A stretch of 64,000 nucleotides of DNA, from positions 124,001 to 188,000 of the forward strand of contig CAJFCJ010000015.1 in assembly GCA_904063045.1 (NCBI GenBank), given 5' to 3'. The notes beneath the pieces are model-generated. The model worked only from the letters and a program-made list of their open reading frames with translations. It searched no databases and was not told the DNA's origin. Both the position numbers and the translations under genes were made by a program. The DNA comes from Dimorphilus gyrociliatus (taxonomy: Eukaryota; Annelida; Polychaeta; Dinophilidae). Shown in pieces: positions 11,537 through 22,300 of the stretch (the stretch's first letter is position 1; every line of letters starts with the position of its first letter).

Positions 11537-13654
11537 ATGAACAACAAAAGGATAAATTCAGCAACATCAAGAGGAAAACCACCAGGACCAAGTCCAAGGA
11601 AGAGTTGTTAATATAATTTTTCTTAATACTACCTACAAAATGAATTAATAGAGATAAAGAATAGATGAAAATAAGATATATATATATATATATGCTAAAA
11701 GAATTGGTTCAGTTTATTAATCAAGTTGAAAGAGTAGGATTTTAAGAGAAAAATAATAAATAAAAAGCATTAACTTTAAATGTTAACAGTAAATCTTTGA
11801 AGTGAAAACTTTTAAAGATAATTTACCTATCACACAGGTACTTTTAAGATAAAATTATTTTCCCAATCTGATTTAAGTTACTTGTTTATAACAAATTTTA
11901 AACAAATTTATATAGAATAATAACAATAATAAGGTTGTTTAGTATTGTTTTCTTAATTCATTAATTATTTAAGAGATATATGTATTCTCTGTTAAAAGTA
12001 TTACTTTTCTTTAATTAGAGTTTTACAATCAAACCAATTATTGCTATGCACAAACTTCACATAAAAAAATATTTGATGAAAGCACTGGGGTAGTTTAGAG
12101 ACATTCCTTATCCCTTTTCTTACCTACAAAGGTATGGTATGCACTTAATAAAAATCTCTCTCTTCATCTATGAATATCATATTTTCGTATAATCTTCAGA
12201 TGTACGACCTTCGCTGTCGACCAGGTCATCTATTTCTTCAAATTCTAGTACTTCTAGGCTTGGGAGTTCTCTATCTAAACGACCATCTAGTAGAGTTTCT
12301 ACCCCTACGAAACCTAATGCCAGTACTTCGCCGTTAAGGAGAAGAATATCTTCTTCGTCAAGCATTGCCCCTGACCGGTTGAAAACACCTTCTCAGTCGA
12401 GGCGTTCCTCAAATATGTCTGCTGGATCTGCTGAAGAGGATAAAATTTCCTTGAAATTAAATACGCTTGAGAAAATAGAACAAGAGGAAATAACGATTGA
12501 AATAAACGAACAATCGGCAACAGACATGAAAGTTCCGTCCGTTGTTTCTGATAATAAACAAACACAACACAATCAACCGGAGAGCGAAAGTGACGAAGAG
12601 ACGGATAGGAAAGCTCCAGATCAATTAAAACTGGAGGTGAAAAGTTCAAATTTGCGGAACGTTGTTCAAAACTATTCAGTCAATAAAACACGTTTAAACA
12701 GCGTTCCGGCTGTTACAGACCGTATTCTAAATTTAATATATTTTCTATTACAGTTTCTATCAAGTTTAATGGAAAATGATTATGATAATGCTCTAAAACT
12801 TTGTAAAATGAGTAAGCGTAAATAGGTCTTTCATTAACAAAGCTAATCAATAATCTTTGTTTTAGTCCTTATCTATGAAAAAAAAAATCCCGAAGCTTTA
12901 CAATTTCAAAAGTTGATAACGGAAAAAAAGAGACTCGGTTCGGTTCTTACCTTTTACAATTCCCCACCCAAAAAGAAATAATTTGTAACGTTAAATGCCC
13001 AGAAGCCGAAATGGCTAATGACAATAGTTCGTCCGAAGAGGAAGACACTGACGACAGCGATGACGAAGAGGATGATAGTGAGAGTGATGACGAAGGTAAC
13101 AAAGACGATAACAAGCCAAATTCTAACATGAAGAATAATGCTGCGGAAAATAAAGTTTCAAACCAAAAAAATGATGGAGATGAAGAAGATAAAATTAAAA
13201 CAGATAAACAAAATAAAGGAAGCGAAGAAAATGAAAGCAATAAAGAAGAAGAGGAAGAGGAAGAACATGAAGAAGACGAAGAAGATGAAGAAGACGAAGA
13301 AGAAGATGCAGATGATGATGATAAAGAAGACAAAGAAGAAAAAACTGAAGGTGACCTAAAGAGTCAAAATACTGTAGAAAGTAGCAGAACAAATTCAGAA
13401 TTGAGCGAAGAGTAAGTATATTTTGGCTTGTTTTTTCCTTTTTGTAAACTTAAAGGTAAAATAATGAGAATATATATGAAATAAAAAACATAAAAAGTCA
13501 AGAAGAAGAAGACGAAGAAGAAGAAGAAGAAGAAGAAGAGGAATTATCTGACGAACAGGACGATAGTGAAGACGATGGGGAAGAAACGGAAGAAGACAAG
13601 AAAGACAATAGAACCAAGATCAAAGTTAATAATATTGACCAAGATATAAATTAA
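11537..13654 (+). CDS. ERICH2: ERICH2-like Ser/Arg-rich and glutamate-rich protein
   Basis: Model of five exons: 11537-11606, 12200-12811, 12866-12937, 13003-13411, 13498-13654. Lengths sum to 440 codons (439 aa). Residues 1 to about 110 are Ser/Arg/Pro-rich and basic. A mixed-charge region follows, then the diagnostic block FLSSLMENDYDNALKLCKM-ILIYEKKNPEALQF, which resembles the conserved C-terminal segment of Glutamate-rich protein 2, where an acidic tail also follows. Here the tail has long Glu/Asp runs and ends IKVNNIDQDIN. ERICH2 is linked to cilia and sperm by expression; its biochemical function is unknown. Less certain points are the first exon (donor gttaat, 593-bp intron), the weak donor gttcgg at 12938 and the weak acceptor at 13496. 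Reading without these introns would give stops at 12979 or 13413. Family assignment is from remembered motif similarity. Confidence 0.7.
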
Positions 13655-13881
13655 TAATAACAAGAGAAGGAATATAAGAAAAAAATAACCTTTGTAAGCC
13701 ATCACAACCAACAGCATGAGAGTGATTCATTTAGATATTGTGATGTGTACTTAAAAAGAAAACCTACACAGCATGCGGAAATGTTGCATTCAAACTATAT
13801 ATTGTATTTTTTTTTTTTGTATATAAAAACTGTATAAAGTTCATTTTTTTTTAAAAATAGACTTTATTTTATATATGAAAA

Positions 13882-13887
13882 AATAAA
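13882..13887 (+). terminator. AATAAA polyadenylation signal, ERICH2-like gene
   Basis: Hexamer about 230 bp after the proposed stop. It lies upstream of a strong cryptic acceptor near 13950 that could define an alternative last exon. Confidence 0.4.
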
Positions 13888-13959
13888 CGTAAATATGAAA
13901 GTATGTTAATTTATTCAAAAATAATTTATTTTTTATTTTTTCTTTTCAGCCAATCATAT

Positions 13960-14831
13960 TTGGTGGAAAATTTTCAAAACAAATCGACCTAAGATGTTCA
14001 TTGACCGAAAAACTTTGCTCCTTCCAAGCTAATTACCTTTGAACTGTTGTGATGTTTTTTATGTTAGTCTGTAAAAATTATATTATGAAATCAAGTCACT
14101 AACCTCTCTTTTTTCATTTTCTGATAATATTAAGCTTATGAATATTAATTAGCTTTACCAAAGAATGAAAATATAAAATAATAAAACGTATATACGGGTA
14201 GTATTAACTTGATAAAAACTATATAAATTACTTCCGGACAATTGTGTTCTATATGTTTATGTAGTTTTTATGGTGGTGGAAGTATTTTTCATGAATGTAT
14301 GATCAGAAGGCAGGGGAGTTGAGAATATATAGTAAGCAACATAGTATATAAAGAGGATAAAATTGTTTTGAAAGAGTTCAAAGTATCTTTTCACACATGT
14401 ACAACAATTACCTATTAAGACGGTGACTGAAAGATTATGAATAATGTCACACGTGTGCAATTCCTAAAAGTGTTTTTCTCATACTGAAAACAATACTTTT
14501 TTGGTTAATAGTGAAATTTTAAATAGACAATTAATGAATATAACGTAGTTATAGGAATATAGTAAATATATATATATATAGAATGTTATTAACTGGATAA
14601 ATTCCTTAGCAATTACAAATAAACAAGGATCAAAAATTATTTTTTTGGACTTATGACAATAAACTTAAGCATTTATTAATAGAAAAATCTATTGGTACCG
14701 TTCAAATAAATATTCTAAAGCTATAAAGTAATAAGGCTATATGCGTAATTACAACAAAGTTTTCTTTTAATAAATAGTCCTATAATAATCTTTTAAAGTG
14801 TTGAATTTATTTCCCTTTACTTATCAAATAA

Positions 14832-14868
<37 letters not shown>

Positions 14869-16300
14869 TATATATATATATAGTTTGTACATTAATTGAT
14901 CCCTGATGATTGTGTGTTGCATGAACATTTATACGGTTTAAGGTCGAAATACAAAGGTCATTTTTATAGTAAATAGCACGTGTAGACTATTTCGTTATAT
15001 TCAAGTTTTTACTTATATTTATATATTAACATTAAATATATATTGTTCATATACGATAATAAAAAAAAACACTTATTTCATCATAGTGATTCGTCTTATC
15101 TATATAACTAATGGCTTATATTTAGGTCAATTTTGTCTAGACATCATTTACCTGATTTATTTTTTTTTGTATTATCAATAGTACTTTCTTCCTTTTGGCT
15201 TTTAAAGCTTTCTGCAGAATTTTGAACTTTCTCTCAAAACACTATTCTAAGCATATCAGGAAATTTCCTATATATTTACGCTATATATTCATATAGGTCT
15301 ATATATTAACCAAAGAACGAATACCCTCGATCGTCCTACAATAAAACCGATGAGTAAAAAGTGTTGACTGATAATATGTATAAAATCCTTAGAGTTTGTT
15401 ATCATATCTTATCAATTATCAATTACATTTTACCAAGATACTTTTTTGTAGGGGCGTTTTTTTTTCTTCAATATTTGAACGTTCAAAAGTCAGAAATATA
15501 GGTAAAAAAAATTGAACAAAGTATGTTTTGTGAAATTTCAAAGTATAACTTAAGTATCTTTTAGAAGTCAATAATTCATTCTTTCTCTAACCCTTTCTAA
15601 ATATAACCTTCCCTGTTCCTTTCAATAGCAAAAGTCTTTGTATAATTAAAGAAATTGTTCAGAGACGCATTTTTAAAGCCTATCGTATATCCTATTTACA
15701 AGTATATATAATTTTTTACTTATTGCGTAATAATTCGTGTTACCTGATAATTAATTTTATATAAAATCGATAGCGGCATCTTTGGATAAAAAAGCCTCCA
15801 GGTTGAATAAAACTTTACGACCATTTTTGTTTAGAGAGTGGAAAACCAAGTACTTTTCCATTACATTTTTAAGTTCTTCTCATTGGTTGATCTCATGCAT
15901 ATTAAGTAGCATGAATAAATACTAATACTTTATGTATAGTTGTATTAAACTCTCGATGACCTCCCCCATGCTTATACCCACTGCAGAAATAACAGGAAAA
16001 CGTGCTTCTATGCACGTGACACTTAAATTCAGCCTAGTTTAAAATTCTTATGCAAGATTGAATCGTCTATTGCTATTTTGGCCTTTATTATCAAAGATAC
16101 GAGTTATTAATATAACTATTATAATTTAAATTTAGATTAGTCAATACGGATTTACTAATCTAATTTAATTCTTATTGGCCTCGAACTTTGTTGATAGACG
16201 AAAAATGAAGCGGTCAGACACGTGCGATAGTAAGAGGAAATATGTAGGACTACATCAGTCTGGTCTCTAGGCCTAAATTTAAGCATTTACTCATAATATA
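13960..16300. other. Intergenic region, AT-rich with microsatellites
   Basis: About 2.3 kb with many short A/T runs and no reading frame that looks like protein. It holds the AT microsatellite at 14835 and an open stretch of about 25 codons right after an acceptor-like site near 13950. Confidence 0.5.
14835..14883. repeat. (AT)n microsatellite
   Basis: Long alternating TA tract, interrupted once by 'ttag'. Similar shorter tracts occur near 11676-11693, 14568-14580, 19077-19095 and 60715-60745. Confidence 0.85.
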
Positions 16301-16313
16301 GAATTTTCGCGCC

Positions 16314-16327
16314 AAAACTACAAATAA
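16314..16327. promoter_or_regulatory. Palindromic E2F-type site
   Basis: TTTTCGCGCCAAAA contains the E2F consensus TTTCGCGC and reads almost the same on both strands. It lies about 310 bp upstream of a TATA box. Binding is inference. Confidence 0.45.
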
Positions 16328-16539
16328 TGCGTAAAATTTGAATTTGAAAAGTCTTTGTTAACACATATTTCGAAAGACTTTCTTTGGGAAAAGCCGATAA
16401 AAGCTAGAAATTCTTCGATTTGTGATGAATTGGACAAGCTTCTATTATATTTGTAACATATTTACAACTTTTCTGGGGCTGAGAAAGTGAAAGTTCCTGT
16501 TTACCGTATTAAACCACAAGTGCGCATGCCCCAAAATAG

Positions 16540-16637
16540 CCAATCATGCATCTTCCCGCTGAGCACGTGCGCGTTTGTTGTGAAATGCGTGACCTCATCT
16601 GCATATTCATAAGGAAATTTCCAACCACCGGTATAAA
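16540..16637 (+). promoter_or_regulatory. TATA/CCAAT core promoter of the orphan membrane-protein gene
   Basis: A CCAAT box is at 16540-16544, an E-box CACGTG at 16564-16569, a palindromic GGAAATTTCC at 16613-16622 and TATAAA at 16632-16637. The TATA box is about 52 bp upstream of the first ATG at 16689, so the 5' UTR would be very short. This is the most classical promoter in the window. Confidence 0.55.
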
Positions 16638-16688
16638 TGCCGTGAATCTGACGAAATATCACTAATTCTACAGTGAACACCGTTTCAA

Positions 16689-17359
16689 ATGTGTCAAGAA
16701 TCATTTAAACTACAAACTGGTACTACAACCTGTCTAGTAATGGACAAAATGAAGGAAGATCGACAAGTAAACAAAACGAATGCTGGAAAAGGCATTGCAT
16801 TGCTTTTATTCTGTGTAGCCTATGCAATAGTCATGTTTGCGTTAGCTGCATTTGCCCAGACAATTTTGGCTTTTCTCAGATACAGGATGACTTACAGTAT
16901 GTATTGTTCTTTTATTCTTTCTATAATATCTTTATACATGGGATAAGTTGTACTAGATTTCGAGTACCCTAACGCCCCCTGTTGAACTCATTTTAACCCA
17001 AAGCTTCAGTTTCGCAGAATCAATTTATCTTTCCTACTTTTTTATTGTTATATTTCTTTGCTTATTTTTATTCAAAAGCGTTTAAAATTATGCAATAACC
17101 AACCGTATTTTGCATAATTTAAGAAATTAATATTCTATTAATAAGATACGAAAATAAAAGTTTATTTTTTTTTAACTTTTTTACCCCCACCATTTTTTCA
17201 TTTATTCCATTAATTCTCTTATTTAAATGAAATGGAAACAAACAAAAAAAATCCTTCTTTTTTTCAGTAAAAACAGATTTTGGCTATCAAAACTTAGCAA
17301 GATCTTTAATAGAAAAGTTAAAAAAGAAAGAAATTTTACATAGAAAAGCTGGACTATAA
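16689..17359 (+). CDS. Orphan small single-pass membrane protein
   Basis: Two exons, 16689-16896 and 17268-17359, joined in phase 1 by donor gtatgt and acceptor ttttttcag. They encode 99 residues. Residues 1-34 are polar, and a second ATG at 16740 would give a start 17 residues later. Residues 35-63 form one strongly hydrophobic helix rich in Ala, Leu, Phe and Val. The tail is short and basic (IEKLKKKEILHRKAGL). No family is recognised. The lack of a cleavable signal and the positive tail suggest a single-pass membrane protein, topology uncertain. Support for a real gene is the TATA promoter, the long hydrophobic segment, in-phase splicing into a basic tail, and an AATAAA three bases after the stop. 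Confidence 0.6.
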
Positions 17360-17361
17360 AA

Positions 17362-17367
17362 AATAAA
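17362..17367 (+). terminator. AATAAA just after the orphan gene stop
   Basis: The hexamer begins three bases after the TAA at 17357-17359, implying an extremely short 3' UTR. Confidence 0.45.
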
Positions 17368-17399
17368 ACAACAATACTTACAAAAAAAAAGAACTTAAT

Positions 17400-19320
17400 T
17401 AATGAATTTTGTGAATAATGAAATTATTATATAGAATATTCCTATATACTACAAAAATCACAAATCTTCATTCATCTCTATTACAATTCCAATTCAAAAG
17501 TGTGTTAAAATTATCTACCTTGTATATGAATCTTTTAATTGAGAATCTCAACTACTTATGTTCAATTTTGGAGGAAAAATCGAAATCTTATTATATAATA
17601 TTATTCTAATGTATGAAATTTTTATTACAAAGAGTGGAGGGAGCATGATAATCACGTGATATTTTTTTCATTAACAGAAAACGCAGACGACGTCACGTGG
17701 TCAGAAAAAAAGAATGAAACTCCGAAAATTAAGCGTACTGAATTTAGTGTGAAGCAAGGCTGATTTCTCAAACAAACCCTCCTATTCCTACAAAACGTTA
17801 TTAAAACAACCATCGTCAAGTTAAACGAAAAAAAAAAACCCAACAAAAACAAAACAAGTCTTGTATTATAAAAATCATTGTTATATAATATTTATCACTA
17901 TTTGTTATTAATATTTTTATTCAAACAACACACAAATGTATTTGAACATTATGCAACTAATGAAGAAACTTGGCATTAAAAAAAAAGAAATTTTTCTAAG
18001 AAAAAACAAGAAGTTTATACTTCATATTATGGGCCTATGAGGAGGATCTTTTTTTCCTCCATTTTTTATGTACTTGTATGTGTAAACATGCTAAAAAAAC
18101 TATGCTTGAACAGTTGCCGTTTTTTTTTCCGGTGAAAATAGTTTGCAAGAAAATAGATGTTAAAAAAAATTATTCAAGTGAGAAAATACTGTTTTGATGT
18201 TTTAGTTAAAAAAAAGAAACATATACATGAGAATAAAATGAGTTATTAAAGATTTTATACTTGAAATATATAGTATTTTTCGTTATTGTATCTAGATGAA
18301 TTTATAGTTGGTTTTTGAATATGTAAGTATTATTCATTGAATAAGGTTATGGTTCTACCATAACTTTTTGACCTTAGCTTATGGAAATGATATTTAATTT
18401 AAATTTCCTTAGGAATCAATCAAACTTTCGTACGAATTTTAGGATAGACATAAATCTTGATGGGCCGGTCGAAGGTTGAACTTTTTGTTTTTTGCTTTGT
18501 TTACGACAATAGACGAAATATATTTTATCAGTTTTATCTATAAATAGAATTGTAACCCTGCCTTAATCAGTTATACGATCTTCTCCAATATCTTTCATTC
18601 TTAACCAATAGAAGAAGAAGAGAAAGTCGGGAGAAGACGTTAGAATTCCTTCTATATTTTAAGAATATATTATTTTTGTCCATGTAATCATTGAAATCTA
18701 ATCAATTAAAATCTTTGTTTTTCCAGATTAATACGAAATAAGCATTATCAGTGTCCAGTAAGTGAACCATTAGAGTGAACCTAATCTAATCAACGATGTT
18801 ACGTATTCATACTTTACATTATCTTTATTAATTATTTGTCAATTTCAAGGACATTATTAAGGTATTCTAAACTAGCAGCAATAGAAAAAGTGCTATTGGC
18901 GTAGGTGTCTACACAATTAGGACGCATGTTCGAACACGCTCCAACCCTTAAAAAGTATATACTATTTATAAATTTATATACAGTATAGTAAGAGTGTCTC
19001 AGAGCATTATATTTATATACTGTATATCGAACAAAAAAGAAATACTATAGTCTTATTTCAGGTTTTTTAAGATTATTTATATATATATATATACTGTATA
19101 TATACCAGATTCCGGCATTAAAGATTTACTTTACTTTAGCACAATATAAAAGACAAGAACCTTGGGGATAAACAAGAAAACAATTTAATAATTGACCTTT
19201 CTACTGAAGTTGATAAGATAATCATATGTGAAAAAGACTATTTCGTTGAAAATAATCACTTGAAATTTACCGACTGTTTTGAAATTACGTATAAAAATAA
19301 TCATTATTTGAAATAAGAAA
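17400..19320. other. Intergenic region between orphan gene and DNAH10 3' end
   Basis: About 1.9 kb of AT-rich DNA with many A and T homopolymers and a (TA)n tract near 19077. The short open frames are low-complexity. It contains the DNAH10 3' UTR at its right end. No gene is supported. Confidence 0.5.
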
Positions 19321-22300
19321 CTATTCCTTATTTAATGTTAAATACAGTCCTTTAAGTATTGCGTGACTAGGGTGTTCAGTCGTATGTAAATCGGCTTCGA
19401 ATACTAGACCATCTCCTAATCTATTGCTTCTATAGGATGTTACCTATATAGGATGGGTTCAAGTAGTTACTCATAAGACATATAGGATTTTTTTGCACTT
19501 ACGTAGACAGGTGTTTTAATTGTATTTTGTAGTTTAAGCCTATGAATTTCTATAGGTACGATCTTGAGTATTGGCAAAGGGGTAAAAAATTCTCTTGGAT
19601 CGATCCTTTTTAGTGTATTTCTTTCGATATCCCAACCGGCCCCAACAAGATATAGACCGGTCACATATCCACCGCAGAAGGCACTTTTAGATCCCCATAT
19701 TTCGCTCGACCTTTCAACTCTTAAATGCTCTTCTAATCTTTCAGTCGATTTAAAATCCGTAACAATTGTGTAGAACGTCGATTTATCTAAAGACCATCCA
19801 TTATACCGACTGCACGATTGTATAAGAGATAAGAGATAAGACTTTGGCGAGTGTAGACCAGACAGCCAGATAGCTTGAATTTCCTCCTCAACCCATTTTA
19901 GATATTGCACAGAGCGCAACTTTAAATGAATTATCCAATCCGCTAGCGACTTTCTTGTTTCTGGAGCAAGGCGTTTCCAAGAATTTGGTATTTGATCGTT
20001 GATCAATGAGCTACTAACTTCGTCTAGCTCTTCATTCATTCCATCTTCACCTAAATCATTTTCAAATTATAGAATGAAAAAGTAACGCACGTTTCAAGAT
20101 AAATTACACTGTATAGACTAATTAAACGATATACTTTCAAACCTTTTATTGCTCTTTTAAGTTCACTTAAAGTCCTAAATATCTTTTCTCTAAGTAAATT
20201 AAATCTTTCTAACTCTTGGAATAAAACTACAGCTATAGGCTTTAAAGTTTTGTCCAAATTTCCTTTTAATTTCAATGTACCGAATAAATTGGGTAATTGA
20301 TTGAGTATTTCATCAACTATCCGCTCTAGACGATCTTCTACTGATAAATCATACTCTTTATTATCTATGGTGGGCCGTAATTCGGCCAAATTCCTCCACA
20401 AGTCTCTAGTTGCGTCAGTATAATAACCAATTTCAGCCATCAAACTCAGACCATACACTTCCGGGCTATTAGTCAAAGGTAGAGATTCTATATAATCAAC
20501 ATACATTTGTTTATGAGCTCTTTGACCTTTGGATGGTTCTGGTATTTTGTAACAAATAGAAGAATCCTTATAGAAATAGAATGATTGTATTTTCTCAAAG
20601 ATAAAATCTCCCATATATTCATCCATATAAGTTGCTATTATTCTTCTATCATACGAGTCTGTCACCCTTCCACCATACGTTATTTGCCCAATTAAAAACT
20701 TTAAACTATTCCATGGTATTTCTAATCTAGGATGTTTCAATAATTTATTCAAGTATATTGATAAGATATTTGATGCAACTAAAAAGTCAGATTCATTGAA
20801 TTCGTATGGAACATTCCAGCCAATTTTTCCATATTTCCTTCTTTCTTGTACAACACCGTGAAAAAATGCTAGAACAAACAATAAAGGATGAAATGCTGAA
20901 TTGGAGCATGACGTTGTTAAATTTGTTGTTATTCTTGAATAAGTATGACGTAAATTCAATTTTAAGCCATAAGGTGCTTCAGTTACAACTTTAAGAGACC
21001 GACGCAGGATGCTAAGTGGAAAGTTATTCACTGGAGCTGTTGTAAGCCATAATCTAAAGTGAGGATGGGGGTTTGTAACTTTCTGTAAATACTTTTCCAG
21101 TTCGTCTAAGCAGCCAAGCAAAAGATGACAATTCTGAAGTAACAGCCACTGTCCCCTAGAAATAGCAATTTCTAAAAGAGAAAGAGCGGTACATTCCTGC
21201 CCTTGGCCCAAAGAGAGTGCCTTTAATCGATTTTTACCAATATATTTAATTGATTCGGCTAATTGTTCTAATTTAGATATTGGCGTTGCTCCTGGATTAA
21301 GAATAAATACTACTGGAGAATTTGGGTTTGATCTTTCCAAAATATTCTCTAAATTTACGATCGGTGATGTAACAAATTTTTCGCCCATTATCTTAACAAC
21401 ATAATTCGTTACAGCGGCGTAAACTCTATCAACGCGAAAGCATCTTAACAATAAAAGTTGTTGAAATAGAGATAATCCTTTGTCAAATGGCGTTGGAAAT
21501 TTCAACTTTTCAGTCATCTTACTTTTGTACCACTGTGAAAAAGAAGAATTTAAGATATATTAATAAATATTATCCTTAAGAATATACCTTGTTCCATGTT
21601 ATTTCATTATCTGTAATATTTTCCAATAAAGTTTCAAAAAGATTAGGGAATTTTTTTGAAAGATAACAGCAATCTTTCCAACATTGATACGGAACCCACT
21701 TAAAAGGAGGATTGTTCTCTTCGTCATTTGTCTTTTCAAATTCTGTATTACCTCTAATAAAGAATTCAATTTCATCATCAGTTACTCTGCCAGCATCAGC
21801 TTCTAATTTAGCAGCAATTTGAAAAGAGAACAATATTTTATGCTTTTCAAATATTCCTATACAAGCGTCTAAATAGACGTTATAAGTTAAAGTTTCTTTA
21901 ATATTTTCAATTCTGTTAGAAAAAACAAGGAAAAGAAAAAAAAATATGATTTTATACACCATCTACCAATAAGCATAGAGTAGATATACCTCTTTTTTAG
22001 ATTCATATCAGGCATACTCTTTCTAAGTGAATAATCAAATACTTCTAGATAGAAATTAAGAGAATACTGATACATAGGATTAACAAGTGATAATTCATCC
22101 AAGATAAAGAAAAGAATAGCACCGCGTTTAGCGGCTGGACGATAAGCGTCTCTAAGTTGATCAATTTCAATAGTATTTTTACTAGCTAACTTTAATTTGT
22201 CAGATATTTCATTTGCCTTTAGCTTAGTGTTTTCTAATGTTGATAACAGTTCGCTATTATCTAACATATTACCAGTTGAGTTTGATAATTCTCTTAATAA

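Noticed and set aside
12947-13333. Minus-strand poly-Ser open frame
   Set aside because: It is the reverse complement of the GAA/GAT repeats encoding the acidic ERICH2-like tail.
13138-13359. Plus-strand Lys/Met-rich open frame overlapping the acidic exon
   Set aside because: Frame shadow of the same GAA repeats; the acidic frame fits the splice phases of the gene.
14835-14883. AT repeat as a mobile-element end
   Set aside because: No flanking inverted repeats, target duplication or coding remnant; simple microsatellite.
16613-16622. GGAAATTTCC as a proven NF-kB site
   Set aside because: It fits a relaxed palindromic site but lacks the third G of the strong consensus; kept only as a hint in the promoter entry.
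16501-16704. Minus-strand open frame over the orphan gene promoter
   Set aside because: No family features, and it overlaps TATA, CCAAT and E-box elements of the plus-strand gene.
18880-18960. tRNA-like stretch with 'gttcgaac'
   Set aside because: No matching acceptor or anticodon stems could be folded around it.
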